DNA of 5,176 nucleotides, from positions 6,950 through 12,125 of the forward strand of contig JAPKZC010000170.1 of assembly GCA_026394025.1 (NCBI GenBank). The letters run 5' to 3'. The number at the start of each line of letters is the position of its first letter. Position 1 is the stretch's first letter. A model generated the notes under the pieces. The model made no database searches. It had not been told where the DNA came from and was given only the letters and a program-made list of their open reading frames with translations. Origin of the DNA: Candidatus Solibacter sp. GTDB taxonomy: Bacteria > Acidobacteriota > Terriglobia > Bryobacterales > Bryobacteraceae. The position numbers and the translations under genes are program-made. Positions 1 through 5,175 of this stretch are shown one piece after another.

Positions 1-254
1 TCCACGTCGGCGGAGAGAAACACGTCGAAGGGCGCGCGATTGCCGATCTGTGCGAAGAAGTTACCCGACGAACCGTAGGCGAGCTGCAATTCGATCGCGG
101 GGTGGGCGAAGTGAAACTGGCGGGCGATTTCCGGCAGGGTGAAATTCAGGTCCGCGGCGGCGGCGACGGTTAATTTCCGGGAGGGCGCGTGGGGGGCACA
201 TGATGCGCAAAGGAGTGACAACACCAGCATCGTCCGAGCTGCGCCCGGATGCAC
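1..254 (-). CDS. modA: ModA-type molybdate/oxyanion ABC transporter substrate-binding protein, N-terminal part (runs off left edge)
   Basis: This is the exported binding protein of a molybdate-type ABC importer; it would capture the oxyanion outside the inner membrane and hand it to ModBC. Read on the minus strand, a hydrophobic leader (MLVLSLLCASCAP) is followed by KLTVAAAADLNFTLPEIARQ, then the anion-site stretch YGSSGNFFAQI and APFDVFLSADV, an order and wording typical of ModA proteins of the 'NFT...YGSSG...FLSAD' kind. The start is uncertain. ATG at 230-228 leaves no basic residue before the hydrophobic core. GTG at 254-252 (used here) or TTG at 278-276 adds arginines and gives a normal signal peptide. 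A Cys follows the core (CASC), so a lipoprotein is possible, but position -3 is not the usual Leu. About two thirds of the protein lies outside the window. It is divergent from the regulator at 424. Family assignment is firm; ligand choice (molybdate, tungstate or other) is not shown. Confidence 0.9.
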   Translation of the reverse strand, partial: MHPGAARTMLVLSLLCASCAPHAPSRKLTVAAAADLNFTLPEIARQFHFAHPAIELQLAYGSSGNFFAQIGNRAPFDVFLSADV

Positions 255-274
255 AAGGCGGAGCCTTATGCCAC
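241..274 (-). repeat. 34-nt leader motif, copy 1 (modA side)
   Basis: Read on the minus strand, this segment matches positions 369-402 on the plus strand at 32 of 34 bases, including a run of 21 identical bases (274 to 254 here). It contains the dyad AAGGCTCCGCCTT (267 to 255). In this copy the dyad extends to 9-bp arms (271-263 and 259-251) around a 3-base loop, with one G-T pair. It ends 10 bases before the modA ATG at 230. If modA starts at GTG 254-252, that codon lies in the 3' arm of the hairpin. It could be an operator for the neighbouring regulator or a leader RNA element. Confidence 0.85.
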
Positions 275-423
275 TCAACGGTTCACACTCCGGGCGAGCT
301 TCTAATACGGTGTGGTAGTGTATAAACGACAATGTCACTCTTAAGAGACAATACCACGCCGGGACCATGTGGCATAAGGCTCCGCCTTGCGGATCCGGGC
401 GCACACCGTCGAGCGAGGAAGTC
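255..423. promoter_or_regulatory. divergent modA / regulator control region with nested dyads
   Basis: This intergenic segment must hold the promoters of both divergent genes. Between the two copies of the 34-nt motif lies an imperfect inverted repeat, cggtgtggtagtgt at 308-321 against acaataccacgccg at 348-361 (12 of 14 pairs). Its GTGGTA/TACCAC cores are centred 40 bp apart. Inside it is the perfect palindrome CTCTTAAGAG at 338-347. The stretch is visibly more AT-rich than the flanking genes. TATAAA at 321-326 is a possible -10 for the plus-strand regulator, without a convincing -35. On the minus strand TTGTCG (332-327) and TATTAG (307-302) are a weak pair for modA, with a 19-bp spacer that is longer than usual. 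The layout suggests a shared, regulated divergent promoter. The exact hexamers are guesses. Confidence 0.6.
369..402 (+). repeat. 34-nt leader motif, copy 2 (regulator side)
   Basis: This is the plus-strand copy of the motif at 241-274, in the same sense relative to its own downstream gene. The core dyad AAGGCTCCGCCTT is at 376-388. The two differences from copy 1 fall just after the dyad, so the outer part of the stem is weaker here. The motif ends 21 bases before the ATG of the regulator at 424, upstream of its ribosome-binding site. If translated, the two copies would be read in different frames, which argues that the sequence is kept as DNA or RNA and not as protein. Confidence 0.85.
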
Positions 424-1512
424 ATGGCGGTAGTGGAGAGCCGCCTCGCCGAATTCCGCAAGCGGCGCGGTATCGCCGCCGCGGAACTGGCGCGCGCCGC
501 CGGAGTCAGCCGTCAGACCATCTACGCCATGGAAGCCGGCGACTACATCCCGAATACGGCGGTCGCGCTCAAGCTGGCGCGCCTGTTAGAGAGCACGGTG
601 GAGGAACTCTTCCGGCTGGAGCCGGATGCCCCCGCCGCGGCGCCGATCAGGCGCGCGGAACTGATCGGCGGCGGCGACCGGTTCCGCGGTACGCCGTTGG
701 AACTCTGCCGGGTGGGCGGCCGGTTGGTGGCGGTGCCCGCGGTTCCGGTGCCGTGGCACCTGGCGCCGGCCGACGGTCTGCTGGTGGATCCGGCGCGCGG
801 CAGGGTGCAGTTGCTGTGCGAAGAAACCGCGAACCGCGTGCTGATCGCGGGCTGCGACCCGGCCAGCAGCGTACTCGCCCGGCACTTGGACCACGCCCAG
901 ACCCGGCTGGTCAGCGCGCCGGTCAACAGTTCCACCGCCCTCGACTTGCTCAAAGACGGACTGGTGCACGTGGCCGGCACACACCTGCAAAACCCGGCGG
1001 GCGGAGATGCGCCGGTCGCGCAGTTCCCAAAGGGCCGAACCGCGGTCTTCTCCTTCGTCATCTGGGAGCAGGGGCTGGCGGTGGGCCGCGGGAATCCCAA
1101 GCGGATCCGCGCGGTGGAGCACCTGGCCCGTCGCGGAGTGCGGTTGGCCAATCGGGAAAAGGGTTCGGGAAGCCGGCAATTGCTGGACGCGCGGTTGAAA
1201 GCGGCGGGCATTGCGAGGCGGAGTGTGGCCGGATACAACGATACCCCGGCGGCCGGCCACCTTGCGGCGGCATGGCGGGTCTATGCCGGGCTGGCCGATT
1301 GCTGTGTCGCCACCGGTTCCGCCGCGCGCGCCTTCGGCCTGGATTTTATTGCGCTCTCCAGCGAACGCTACGACCTGGTGATCCGCCGCGAGCATCTGGA
1401 TCTGGCCCCGGTCCAACGCCTTCTCGATACGCTGTGCCAGGCAGCGTTGCGTCGCGAACTCGAGACCCTGTGTGCCTACGATACCCGCGAAACCGGGCAG
1501 CGGGTGGCCTGA
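424..1512 (+). CDS. XRE-type HTH regulator fused to a PBP_like (ModA-related) ligand-binding domain
   Basis: This is a probable one-component transcription regulator of 362 residues with no signal peptide or membrane segment. Residues about 6-63 form an XRE/Cro helix-turn-helix (ELARAAGVSRQTIYAMEAGD is the helix-turn-helix core). Residues about 64-133 are a linker region (RVGGRLVAVPAVPVPW). Residues about 134-355 resemble the PBP_like domain related to periplasmic molybdate-binding proteins: RVLIAGCDPASSVLARHL, then LANREKGSGSRQLLD, GYNDTPAAGHLAAAW, and GLDFIALSSERYDLVI. I chose ATG 424 because GAGGAA at 415-420 precedes it and the HTH begins a few residues in. ATG 367 in the same frame would add 19 residues (MWHKAPPC...) translated through the leader repeat. 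Divergence from modA suggests it senses the imported oxyanion and controls uptake. Domain assignment is good; ligand, operator and sign of regulation are inferred. Confidence 0.9.
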   Translation: MAVVESRLAEFRKRRGIAAAELARAAGVSRQTIYAMEAGDYIPNTAVALKLARLLESTVEELFRLEPDAPAAAPIRRAELIGGGDRFRGTPLELCRVGGRLVAVPAVPVPWHLAPADGLLVDPARGRVQLLCEETANRVLIAGCDPASSVLARHLDHAQTRLVSAPVNSSTALDLLKDGLVHVAGTHLQNPAGGDAPVAQFPKGRTAVFSFVIWEQGLAVGRGNPKRIRAVEHLARRGVRLANREKGSGSRQLLDARLKAAGIARRSVAGYNDTPAAGHLAAAWRVYAGLADCCVATGSAARAFGLDFIALSSERYDLVIRREHLDLAPVQRLLDTLCQAALRRELETLCAYDTRETGQRVA

Positions 1513-1570
1513 CCGTGGCGCAACCGGCGGCACGACCGCCATGGCCATCCGCTCGGGGAGGCGCCCGTGC

Positions 1571-1576
1571 TAAGAT
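1571..1576 (+). promoter_or_regulatory. candidate -10 element for the TPR gene
   Basis: TAAGAT, matching four of six positions of TATAAT, lies about 30 bases before the GTG start at 1606 in the 93-bp gap after the regulator. No convincing -35 is seen at the usual distance. No U-tract terminator is visible in this gap, so read-through from the regulator is also possible. Confidence 0.3.
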
Positions 1577-1605
1577 GGAGCTTCCAATAACATCCTGAGG
1601 TCTTC

Positions 1606-2301
1606 GTGTCCAGAATTACGCGCAAGGAATTAAAATCCGATAAGTTCGCCCTGGAAGTGGGACACGGCATCTCGTTCTTTGAGCATCACAAGAGCGAGGC
1701 CGTCAAGTACGGCGCGATTGCGATCGGCGTGGTTGTGCTGATCGCCGGCTACACCTACTACCAACGGGGGCAGCACAAAGCCCGGCAGCAGGCGCTGGCG
1801 ACCGCGATTCGGGTCCAGGAAGCGCCGGTCGGCCAATCCGGCAACGGCGGACTGGCCTTCCCCTCGCAGGAAGCCAAGGACCAGGAAACGGTCCGCGTCT
1901 TCGCCGAGTTGCAGACCAAACACTCGGGCAGCGCGGAGGGCGAGATCGCTCAGTATTATTTGGGCTCGATCAAGGCCGACCAAGGGAAACTGGCCGAAGC
2001 CGAGAAGTTATATCAGGAAGTGGCGCAGAAGGGCGACGAGAAATACGCGTCGCTCGCCAAGCTCTCCCTGGCGCAGATCTTCTTCGCCGACGGCCGTGCG
2101 GACCAGGGTGAGAAAGTGCTGCGCGATCTGATCGCGAACCCGACGGTTTTCGTCTCTTCGGAACAGGCCACGGTTTCGCTGGCTCGTTTCCTGGCGCCGA
2201 AGAAGCCGGCGGAGGCACGCAAGTTGCTGGACCCGTTGCGCAACCGGCCAGGCAACGTGGGACAGGTGGCGCTCACGCTGCTGTCGGAAATCTCACAGTA
2301 G
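1606..2301 (+). CDS. membrane-anchored tetratricopeptide-repeat protein (YfgM/TPR_21-like)
   Basis: This is a 231-residue single-pass membrane protein. Residues 1-34 are charged and would be cytoplasmic (MSRITRKELKSDKFALEV...HHK). Residues about 35-52 form one hydrophobic segment (YGAIAIGVVVLIAGYTYY). The rest is soluble and would lie outside the membrane. It contains TPR-like helix pairs, clearest at about 110-143 (AQYYLGSIKADQGKLAEAEK) and 147-178 (ASLAKLSLAQIFFADGRADQ), with a weaker third to the C-terminus. The architecture matches YfgM-like proteins, which work as ancillary factors or chaperones at the cell envelope; that role here is by analogy only. The start is GTG at 1606, preceded by GAGG at 1597-1600 with a 5-base spacer. 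The next gene, a dNTPase, begins 13 bases after the stop, so the two are probably co-transcribed. Confidence 0.82.
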   Translation: MSRITRKELKSDKFALEVGHGISFFEHHKSEAVKYGAIAIGVVVLIAGYTYYQRGQHKARQQALATAIRVQEAPVGQSGNGGLAFPSQEAKDQETVRVFAELQTKHSGSAEGEIAQYYLGSIKADQGKLAEAEKLYQEVAQKGDEKYASLAKLSLAQIFFADGRADQGEKVLRDLIANPTVFVSSEQATVSLARFLAPKKPAEARKLLDPLRNRPGNVGQVALTLLSEISQ

Positions 2302-2314
2302 CCGCCGCTTTTTC

Positions 2315-3448
2315 ATGCTGGCGCGGCTGCGATTTCCGGTAGAGCGAAGCCAGGGACGGCAATACCCCGAACCCGAACACCCCTACCGTAATGCGTTCCA
2401 GCGCGACCGCGACCGCGTGGTTCATTCCCGTGCGTTCCGCCGCCTGGAGGCCAAGACCCAGGTTTTCACTCCCGGCCTTTGCGACCATTTCCGCAACCGC
2501 CTCACCCACACCATCGAAGTCGCGCAGATCGCGCGCACCTTGGCCAACGTCCTGCGCCTGGACGAGGATCTCACCGAAGCCCTGGCACTGGCCCACGATA
2601 TCGGCCACCCCCCGTTCGCCCATGCCGGAGAGGAGGCGTTGAACGGCGAAATGGAGCGTTTCGGCGAGCGATTCGACCACAACCTGCACGCCCTGCGGAT
2701 CGTCGAAAGCTTCGAACAGCGCCACGCCCGCTTTCCCGGATTGAACCTGAGCTTTGAAGTTCGCGAAGGGATCGTCAAACACTCCCACGATTTTGGCGCC
2801 GGCGAGAGCGCCCAATTGGACGGCTACCTGCCCGGACTGCGCCCGCCGCTGGAAGCGCAACTGATCGACCCGGCCGACGAGGTGGCGTACAATACTGCCG
2901 ACCTCGACGACGCCTGGTCCGCCGGCCTGATCGCCTCCGAAGACGTGGCCGAAGCCGTGCCCCAATATCGTGAAATTCACGAAGTTGTGGAAACTCAGTT
3001 CCCCGGCGCGACCGAGCGTGAGCGCTTCCACGAAGCGCTGCGTCAGTTGATCGACCTGCTGGTCTCCGGCCTGATCGAAGGCACCGTGACGGCCGCCGAA
3101 GCCAGCGGCGCGGCGGGTTTCGAAGAGGTGCGCGCTCAGCCGGCGCGCCTGGCCCAATTCACCCGCGAAGCCGGCGAAACCAGCCGCGCACTCAAGCGGT
3201 TCCTGTACGCCCGGGTTTACGCCTCAGACGCTCTCGGCAGCGACCGGCGGCTCTCCATGGCGCGCATCGCCGAACTGTTTCGCTTTTTCCTGGCCAGCCC
3301 CGATCGCCTGCCCCACCCGTATGCCCAGCAGGCGCTCGACGAGCCGGCGCACCGCGTGGTGTGCGCTTACATCGCCGGCATGACCGACGGGTTCTTCCAT
3401 CGCACTTATGAACTGATGCTGGGGACTGATACTGGGACCCGCGGCTAG
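2315..3448 (+). CDS. dgt: dGTPase-like deoxynucleotide triphosphohydrolase (HD domain)
   Basis: Members of this cytoplasmic family hydrolyse dNTPs, classically dGTP, to the deoxynucleoside and tripolyphosphate, and so affect dNTP pools. The 377-residue protein has the family's usual length and full set of motifs: the N-terminal DRDRVVHSRAFRRLEAKTQV (31-50), the first metal-ligand His at 65 (NRLTH), the His-Asp pair at 94-95 within LAHDIGHPPFAH, and the fourth ligand Asp at 188 in DPADEVAYNTADLDDA. The C-terminal half is helical (RALKRFLYARVY, VVCAYIAGMTDGFF). The start is ATG 2315; the 13 bases before it, back to the preceding stop, lack a clear Shine-Dalgarno sequence, so translation may be coupled to the TPR gene. 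The stop TAG at 3446-3448 lies inside a CTAG shared with the convergent small gene. The family is sure; substrate preference among dNTPs cannot be read from sequence. Confidence 0.93.
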   Translation: MLARLRFPVERSQGRQYPEPEHPYRNAFQRDRDRVVHSRAFRRLEAKTQVFTPGLCDHFRNRLTHTIEVAQIARTLANVLRLDEDLTEALALAHDIGHPPFAHAGEEALNGEMERFGERFDHNLHALRIVESFEQRHARFPGLNLSFEVREGIVKHSHDFGAGESAQLDGYLPGLRPPLEAQLIDPADEVAYNTADLDDAWSAGLIASEDVAEAVPQYREIHEVVETQFPGATERERFHEALRQLIDLLVSGLIEGTVTAAEASGAAGFEEVRAQPARLAQFTREAGETSRALKRFLYARVYASDALGSDRRLSMARIAELFRFFLASPDRLPHPYAQQALDEPAHRVVCAYIAGMTDGFFHRTYELMLGTDTGTRG

Positions 3449-3597
3449 TCCTCGGTTTTCGTGAAGTTGATGAGTTCCGCCTCCCGTACCCCATAGAATT
3501 TCATGATTTGCCGGCAGATTTCGTGCCCCAGGCGATCAGGCTGCTCGTCCCGGTCGTGCTCGACTTCGACTTTGAAGAATAGATTGGTCCGGATCAT
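3445..3597 (-). CDS. small conserved-looking protein of 50 residues, function unknown
   Basis: On the minus strand an intact frame encodes MIRTNLFFKVEVEHDRDEQP and continues through DRLGHEICRQIMKFYGVREA to end in ELINFTKTED. It is too short for many gene finders, but 37 of 50 codons end in G or C, as expected for a real gene in this genome. The sequence is acidic and soluble, with a beta-strand-like start and an amphipathic helix (RLGHEICRQIMKFYGV). It has no signal peptide or metal motif. AAGGAGG (3604-3598) directly abuts the ATG, which is unusually close for a Shine-Dalgarno sequence. Its stop (TAG, 3447-3445) overlaps the dgt stop by the palindrome CTAG. Its start lies 20 bp from the divergent gene at 3618. 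I recall similar short proteins in Acidobacteriota but cannot name a family. Confidence 0.7.
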   Translation of the reverse strand: MIRTNLFFKVEVEHDRDEQPDRLGHEICRQIMKFYGVREAELINFTKTED

Positions 3598-3605
3598 CCT
3601 CCTTC

Positions 3606-3611
3606 TATACT
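3606..3611 (+). promoter_or_regulatory. candidate -10 element giving a leaderless transcript for the gene at 3618
   Basis: TATACT matches five of six positions of TATAAT and lies only 6 bases before the ATG at 3618, where transcription would normally start. TTGGTC at 3584-3589 is a weak -35 with a 16-bp spacer; it lies within the first codons of the minus-strand small gene. AAGGAA (3612-3617) abuts the ATG and is too close to act as a normal ribosome-binding site. Confidence 0.4.
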
Positions 3612-3617
3612 AAGGAA

Positions 3618-4231
3618 ATGGAGTGCGCAATTTGTCAGACCCGCCGTTCGCGCCGATACTGCCCGGGCATGCGCGGTGAGATTTGCTCCCTGTGTTGCGG
3701 CGCCGAACGTGTTTCGAATTCCTCAGGGAGTGGCGCAGGCACGAGAAGGCGCCGGCACGGAATACCGAGGAATTTCCCAACCGCGACATCCAGGTTCCCG
3801 AGAAGCTGCTGCGTGCCAACGAGCCGCTGCTCACATTTCTCTCCGTCACCATATTCCACACCGCCATGCAGGTTCCGGGCGTGGCCGATGGCGATGTTCT
3901 GGAGGCGCTGGATGGCCTCATCCGCACTTACCGCACGCTCGAAAGCGGCGTCTATTACGAGAGCCGTCCCAACAATCCGCTGGCCGGCGCGCTCTACGAG
4001 ACGGTGCAGGGCGCGCTCGCCGAATACCGGAGCGGCGAACAGCAGGAACTGGGCATGACAAAAACGCGCGATGCCGACGTGCTGGGCCTACTGGTCTTCC
4101 TACAGCATGTCGCCCTGTTGCGCGACAATGGGCGGCGCCGCGGCCGCGCCTTTCTGGACGCGTTGCGCGAGCTTCACCCGTCGGCGCCGGCACCATCGGG
4201 ATCGTCGCCGTCCTCCATGATTCTGCGCTGA
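3618..4231 (+). pseudogene. Cys-rich 'MxCxIC' conserved protein, apparently frameshifted
   Basis: Two reading frames together look like one protein. Frame one, from ATG 3618, gives MECAICQTRRSRRYCPGMRG followed by EICSLCCGAER. Its paired cysteines (3/6, 15, 23, 26/27) suggest a small zinc-binding module. After codon 31 (3708-3710) it becomes nonsense-like (VSNSSGSGAGTRRRR). The second frame then picks up with CFEFLREWRRHEKA, followed by VPEKLLRANEPLLTFLSVTI, LEALDGLIRTYRTLESGVYY and VLGLLVFLQHVALLRDNGRR, ending at 4231. The switch lies at about 3711-3716. In relatives as I remember them, about ten residues with further cysteines (a CPxxC-like segment) separate 'CCGxER' from the 'YL..RR.E' block, so a short out-of-frame deletion is more likely than a single-base error. 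A TTG at 3683 could start the second frame alone, but without the cysteines. Function is unknown. The 3' end overlaps the fliM tail by 58 bp. Confidence 0.68.
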
Positions 4232-4821
4232 CTCGGTGTCGGCCGCGCCAGTTCCACCAGACAGGCGCGCTTGACCCCGGTACTCACCACTTGCCCGGTG
4301 AACTTGTGGGCGCCGTTGACGGTCAGCTCGATGGGTCGATCCACGGGAAAATCGAAGATCAACAATTGGCCCTCGCGCAACTCCAGCAGGTCACGCACGG
4401 CGAGTGTCGGCCCCTCCATGCGAGCCTCCAGCCGGAGCGTGGCCTGGCGGAGCACGCGCAGTACCCGGCGCTGCTCCACCTCGCTGGCATGGGTCTTTCG
4501 CACCGACCATTGCTGGTCGAACTTCTGGCGCATCATCCTGATTACGATGGAGGGCAGGGCGATGTTCATCATCCCCACCGCATCGCCAATGCGCACCTCG
4601 ATGCCGATGGATACCACGGCTTCGTTGGGCGCCATCAGGTGCAGCAACTGCGGCTCGGTCTCCATGCTTTCGATGGCAAAATCCACATTGGTGACCGCTT
4701 TCCAGGCCTCGCGCAGATCCTGCAGAATAATGCGGAACAGGCCGTCCAGTAGCCGCTGCTCGATTTCCGTGATGTCGCGTTGGATCGACAGCGAGCTCTT
4801 CCCGGTACCACCCAGGAGCAT
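4174..4821 (-). CDS. fliM: flagellar motor switch protein FliM, middle and C-terminal fragment
   Basis: FliM forms part of the C ring (with FliG and FliN) that sets motor rotation direction on CheY-P binding. This 215-residue frame holds the middle CheC-like domain, starting with the GGTG motif (MLLGGTGKSSLSIQRDITEI) and including EQRLLDGLFRIILQDLREAW. It also holds the C-terminal SpoA-type domain at about 123-190 (LLELREGQLLIFDFPVDRPI through VVSTGVKRACLVE). The frame is already family-like upstream of the ATG, from about 4854 (LNPSLVFPILEM), so 4821 is not a natural start, and it has no ribosome-binding site. The missing N-terminus is in another frame at 4851-5120. The tail (MEDGDDPDGAGADG) is acidic, and its coding sequence overlaps the convergent gene ending at 4231. 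The product is recognised with confidence. Whether this fragment is translated depends on whether the frame break is real. Confidence 0.9.
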   Translation of the reverse strand: MLLGGTGKSSLSIQRDITEIEQRLLDGLFRIILQDLREAWKAVTNVDFAIESMETEPQLLHLMAPNEAVVSIGIEVRIGDAVGMMNIALPSIVIRMMRQKFDQQWSVRKTHASEVEQRRVLRVLRQATLRLEARMEGPTLAVRDLLELREGQLLIFDFPVDRPIELTVNGAHKFTGQVVSTGVKRACLVELARPTPSQRRIMEDGDDPDGAGADG

Positions 4822-4850
4822 CTCGAGGATGGGAAATACCAGGCTGGGGT

Positions 4851-5120
4851 TCAGTAAGGCAGCCCGTCCAGGAATTCGGCGTACGATAGCTGCTCCACGC
4901 TCACCAGGTTGACGGTCAGATAGGAGCGCAGATAGGCCGAGAGGCTCGACACCAGATTACGCACGAACGTGTCGTGCAGCAGGTGGATGGCGCGCACCTG
5001 GGATTTCGGGATGCGGTCCGGGCGGCGGAAATCGAATTTCACCGCGGGGGCCTCGCGCTTGCGGCCCTGCAGATTCTGAAACGCTGCGTCTATTTCCTGC
5101 TGCGATAGCTGTCTGCTCAC
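4851..5120 (-). CDS. fliM: flagellar motor switch protein FliM, N-terminal fragment ending at a premature stop
   Basis: This 89-residue frame carries the CheY-binding N-terminal peptide LSQQEIDAAF (5-14), like LSQAEIDALL of E. coli FliM. The start of the core domain follows: KFDFRRPDRIPKSQVRAIHL, then HDTFVRNLVSSLSAYLRSYL and SVEQLSYAEFLDGLP. The frame then stops at TGA 4853-4851. Full FliM proteins have about 20 residues between 'EFxxxLP' and the 'NPSLVF' that opens the next frame; here only about 5 bases separate them, so a short out-of-frame deletion (or assembly loss) is the likely cause. The start is GTG 5120-5118, with AGGAG at 5133-5129 and an 8-base spacer. Fragments plus the missing piece would total about 325 residues, normal for FliM. 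Confidence 0.92.
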   Translation of the reverse strand: MSRQLSQQEIDAAFQNLQGRKREAPAVKFDFRRPDRIPKSQVRAIHLLHDTFVRNLVSSLSAYLRSYLTVNLVSVEQLSYAEFLDGLPY

Positions 5121-5139
5121 ACTCCAGGCTCCTGGAACA

Positions 5140-5175
5140 TTAATCGGCGGCGCGCGGGAAAACCTTTAGCCGTAC
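5140..5175 (-). CDS. possible 3' end of the gene upstream of fliM (unidentified)
   Basis: Only the last codons are in the window. One minus-strand frame reads VRLKVFPRAAD and stops at TAA 5142-5140, before the fliM ribosome-binding site; G/C is common at its third positions. A second frame, from 5176, reads GTAKGFPARRRLMFQEPGV and stops at 5119-5117, overlapping the fliM GTG as GTGA. Only one can be real, and I prefer the first. A flagellar gene would be expected here, but neither tail is recognisable. Confidence 0.3.
   Translation of the reverse strand, partial: VRLKVFPRAAD

Noticed and set aside
188..195. Lipobox at the end of the ModA signal peptide (CASC).
   Set aside because: Position -3 is Cys instead of the usual Leu/Val/Ile, and a signal peptidase I site is equally possible; left as a note only.
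241..402. A MITE-like mobile element bounded by 34-bp terminal inverted repeats.
   Set aside because: The flanking bases (235-240 and 403-408) show no target-site duplication, and the repeats lie symmetrically before two functionally linked genes, which fits regulation better.
367..423. N-terminal extension of the regulator from ATG 367.
   Set aside because: It would translate the leader repeat, adds 19 residues with no family character, and lacks a good ribosome-binding site, whereas ATG 424 has GAGGAA just before it.
1526..1540. Stem-loop GGCGG-cacga-CCGCC after the regulator as an intrinsic terminator.
   Set aside because: The stem is only 5 bp and no T-run follows, so it is not a convincing intrinsic terminator.
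586..1548. Long minus-strand and alternative plus-strand frames over the regulator gene.
   Set aside because: They are Arg/Pro/Gly-rich shadow frames typical of GC-rich DNA; the HTH and PBP_like motifs are in the 424 frame.
2273..3157. Long minus-strand open frame opposite dgt.
   Set aside because: It is a shadow of dgt, which has all HD-family motifs on the plus strand; the antisense translation has no recognisable family features.
3676..4752. Plus-strand open frame spanning the Cys-rich gene and the fliM region.
   Set aside because: It crosses two recognised genes in unrelated frames and its translation has no family features.
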